64,000 nt of DNA from Hofstenia miamia (taxonomy: Eukaryota > Xenacoelomorpha > Acoela). This document shows positions 61,261-64,000 of this stretch, in pieces. Position 1 is the stretch's first letter; the number at the start of each line of letters is the position of its first letter. The stretch is taken from assembly GCA_004352715.1 (NCBI GenBank), contig SCFE01000005.1:1338395-1402394 (forward strand), written 5' to 3'. The notes beneath the pieces are model-generated. The model worked only from the letters and a program-made list of their open reading frames with translations. It searched no databases and was not told the DNA's origin. A program made the translations under genes and the position numbers.

Positions 61261-64000
61261 TTCACAGACATTGTACATACATGTAGGTAATCAGATTCTT
61301 CAAGGTGTGATTGCCCATGCATAAAACAAAAAGACATTATTATCTTAAACTTAAATTTTACATAATGGTAATTGAAATCTAATCAAAATGTGGGAGCTTT
61401 TACAATGATCAACTTTTATTGACCTACGTAAAAAACACATTTATCAAGCTGCAATTATTTTCGTGGCAGAATATTGCATTTCCAGAAAAAATGTTAAATT
61501 TGCAATTTGAATTGGTTATTTGTAACAGTCAAAATACATTTCAGTCTATTGATTCTTTGAAATATATATATATATATATATATAATTTCCTAATTGAAGC
61601 ATTTGAATTCCAATCATATAAAGGTGTAGGAATTGATTACATTGTAGGAGGCTTTTTAGAATCGAAGTTGTGCACAAAATACAAGCGCATACATCTCAAA
61701 GTTCCCGATGTACTCATAAATTTCTTTGAAGACATGTTATCACAAATTTCTAATTCCAGAAATAAAACGAATTGCATCATAAATTTCTTACAAATATAGT
61801 CACTAGTGGCGTACCATCACATTTGACCTCAAGTGAATGAATTTCAAATACTATCCGACACTCTCCTTACTAACTGTTATTATAAATTGACATATTATTG
61901 TCATTTGGTCTCAGTGCGCTTATGCATATGCTAAAAATAATTTCAGAATATGGAACCCGGAAGAACATATAATATCAATGAGGACTGAGACGAAATTCCT
62001 TGCAAGCTCCATAAAATAGAAATAATTCTTAATTAACTTATAGATTTTATAGTCAGGATTATTGTTTGTTTAGAAATTTATACAAAGAAGAAATCAATTT
62101 TTGAATAAATTGGGTATTTATTAATTATTTAAATTGCGTTTTAATTTGAGAGTTTAAATTTAACTGGCTTAATGAATTTATTTTTTGTGTGCAGTCTTGG
62201 TGAATTTAACATTTACTACTAAACTGTGATTTCGAGTATTTATAAATATTATTATTTGAAATGAACAATCGTGATATATTTCATAGACGTTTATCAATTA
62301 ATTATTTAAAGAGCAATATATGCTTTGTTAATTTCTAATATTGCCGTGATGACAGCACGCAAATGTAATCAAAAGCTTCTAACAGAATTTGGCCAAATCG
62401 AGTATTAACAAAAATGTTATTTTTCAAAAGATATAGTGAGCATTCTCTTTTATGTATTCATCACTTGAGAATTTTTTAAAATTTAATTCTCAGCAACACA
62501 TATGATTGTTAAGGTGGAAAAACACTAAGAGATTTAAGGAATAATGTATGTCCAACATTCGAATTTTGAATTTCTTAAATAATCATTTTTGAATTTCTTA
62601 AATAATAATTTTTGAATCTCTTGATTGATGTTGTATTGTTTTTATTAATACTTTTATGCTAACAAAATTTTGTACATATCACGATAGTAATTATTTTTGA
62701 TCTAGTGAGGTCACTTTGTCATTGTTAGACAGACAGGGTCATGCCGCTGGTTAAGATTTGTCGTTTTTCTACCTGGTTTAGACCCTTTACCCAATCATTT
62801 GAATCTATTCTTCTCTTATGCATTTGTAGTCTCTAGAAATAGGTTAAATGATTTCTTGCCCTGAGTCTGCTCAGGAAATTTCCAAGCTTGAATAAAGAAC
62901 CTCTTCCAGGCTAATTCTAGCCTTAATCTTAACCATTAAAAATATAGTATATTTCTACTGTTTTCTTCAGATGGGATATGAGCCGAAACTAATTCTCCTT
63001 GAGGATACCCTGATTGTCTTCATGCACTATTAAGATTAGAATAGTACAATATATTTTCATATTGTAATTTGCATGTTTCTAACCATAGAGTTCTATGCTA
63101 GCAAGCAATGTAATGAAACATGTTCTAGAGTGAAGTGATCCATTTTTAATAATATTAGTATAATTTTTTTGTACCATTAAGATTCCACATTTTCGTTCAA
63201 TAACTTTTTTAATTATAACATGTTTTATTAGCCTGATTTTATAAAATTATGGCAAATATAAAAAAACACCAAAAACTGGTCGAATATGTAAGCGACGTAA
63301 TGCCCACATTATAGAGATGAATGCACTCATATAAGTTTTAAGCTGCCAAATTACGCTCAAGGAAACTATAAATGCATGTATATTCAAAAAACTGCATTTA
63401 ATTAAAGAAATCTGAAAATGAGAATTTTATGACTTGTTGAACACTTGTGAATCCATTTTATGGAACACTATCAGTTTAAATATGAATTTACAGATTTCTG
63501 CAAATCCCAGCAGACGTCATACACATTCATTATGAATAAAATAAAATGTAAATTCATCTTAACTGTTAAAGTACTATGTAATTCAAACTAGTTTTTAAAA
63601 ATGTACTTAAAATATTATAGGTATTAAAGCTTTTGTAAAAATATGTACATATGCTTGCATGCACGTATAAAAGTTTCAAGCTTTGAAATTATTAGAACTT
63701 TTTTGTAGACGTTAACACCACATATGAAGAAATCTATGATAACTTTTGCATGAGTCTCAGAATTCAAGCTTTTTAATAAGTAGGTTTTTGTAAAAAATTT
63801 CTTTTCTATGTATAAAATTTAAATTTATATTGTGGAATTTGCAGTCAACTTCTGCTGAGAGCAGTATATACTCTGCAAGCGATTTCAAAAGATTAGTTTG
63901 ATGAGGATATCAGACGAACACGGGTTTATTGCTTTGAGTAAATAGATTAATTGTGTGATTCCATATTGCGGTGAGCTCATTGTCTCTATGCTTAATTAAG
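61261..64000. other. Unassigned AT-rich DNA, with TA run and short tandem repeat
   Basis: A TA tract at 61562-61584 lies within an open + frame (61419-61799) that matches nothing known. At about 62567-62625 the unit TTTTGAATTTCTTAAATAAT recurs two to three times. No other gene or transposon motif seen. Confidence 0.45.

Noticed and set aside
61803-61830. TAGTGGCGTACCATC, resembling the hAT MITE end CAGTGGCGTACGCAGG
   Set aside because: Similarity stops after 10 bases, and neither the family interior nor a partner end follows.

Overview
The window is AT-rich, repeat-laden animal (metazoan) DNA. Evidence: one intron-flanked exon of the anoctamin/TMEM16 family, long (TA)n microsatellites, and decayed eukaryotic DNA transposons of several superfamilies (mariner, Tc1-like, piggyBac, hAT, a PIF/Harbinger-like MITE and a Mutator-like mini-element). 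There is no operon structure and no long intact gene. I cannot name the species; an invertebrate fits the base composition and transposon mix, but that is inference.

Layout. 1-8.8 kb: mostly unassigned DNA with a (TA)n tract, a 44-bp tandem duplication, a 243-bp hAT MITE with a perfect 8-bp target duplication (3568-3810) and a 79-bp mini-element with 9-bp duplications (5908-5986). 8.8-15.6 kb: a broken MITE copy, three assembly gaps beside TA runs, and a candidate 1-kb hAT-like element (12732-13779). 16.3-19.4 kb: Tc1-like and mariner transposase relics, then copy A of an unidentified duplicated sequence. 20.4-22.0 kb: a non-autonomous hAT element (TSD ATCATATT) carrying a second hAT MITE nested inside it (TSD ATCTGTTC). 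23.3-29.0 kb: a MITE fragment, Tc1 and mariner relics, and a piggyBac transposase relic split by a fold-back MITE. 32.5-33.1 kb: a long inverted repeat with arms of about 265 bp. 35.6-37.6 kb: a TTAA-bounded interval containing a Tc1 relic. 39.2-52.7 kb: two more hAT MITE copies, microsatellites, GGGT/GGCTCG-type arrays and a 1000-N gap. 53.4-53.6 kb: the anoctamin exon on the + strand. 53.8-54.2 kb: copy B of the unidentified duplicated sequence. 55.35-57.77 kb: a mosaic Tc1-like element with sleeping-beauty-style IR/DR ends, a duplicated catalytic segment with DD35E-like spacing, and a nested Harbinger-like MITE. 57.8-64 kb: unassigned DNA, a possible LTR remnant, a tandem repeat and a mariner relic.

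Apart from the anoctamin exon, everything recognised is mobile-element debris. No transposase reading frame is intact, so none of these elements is likely to be active from this locus. All calls come from reading by eye; no alignment or database search was run.
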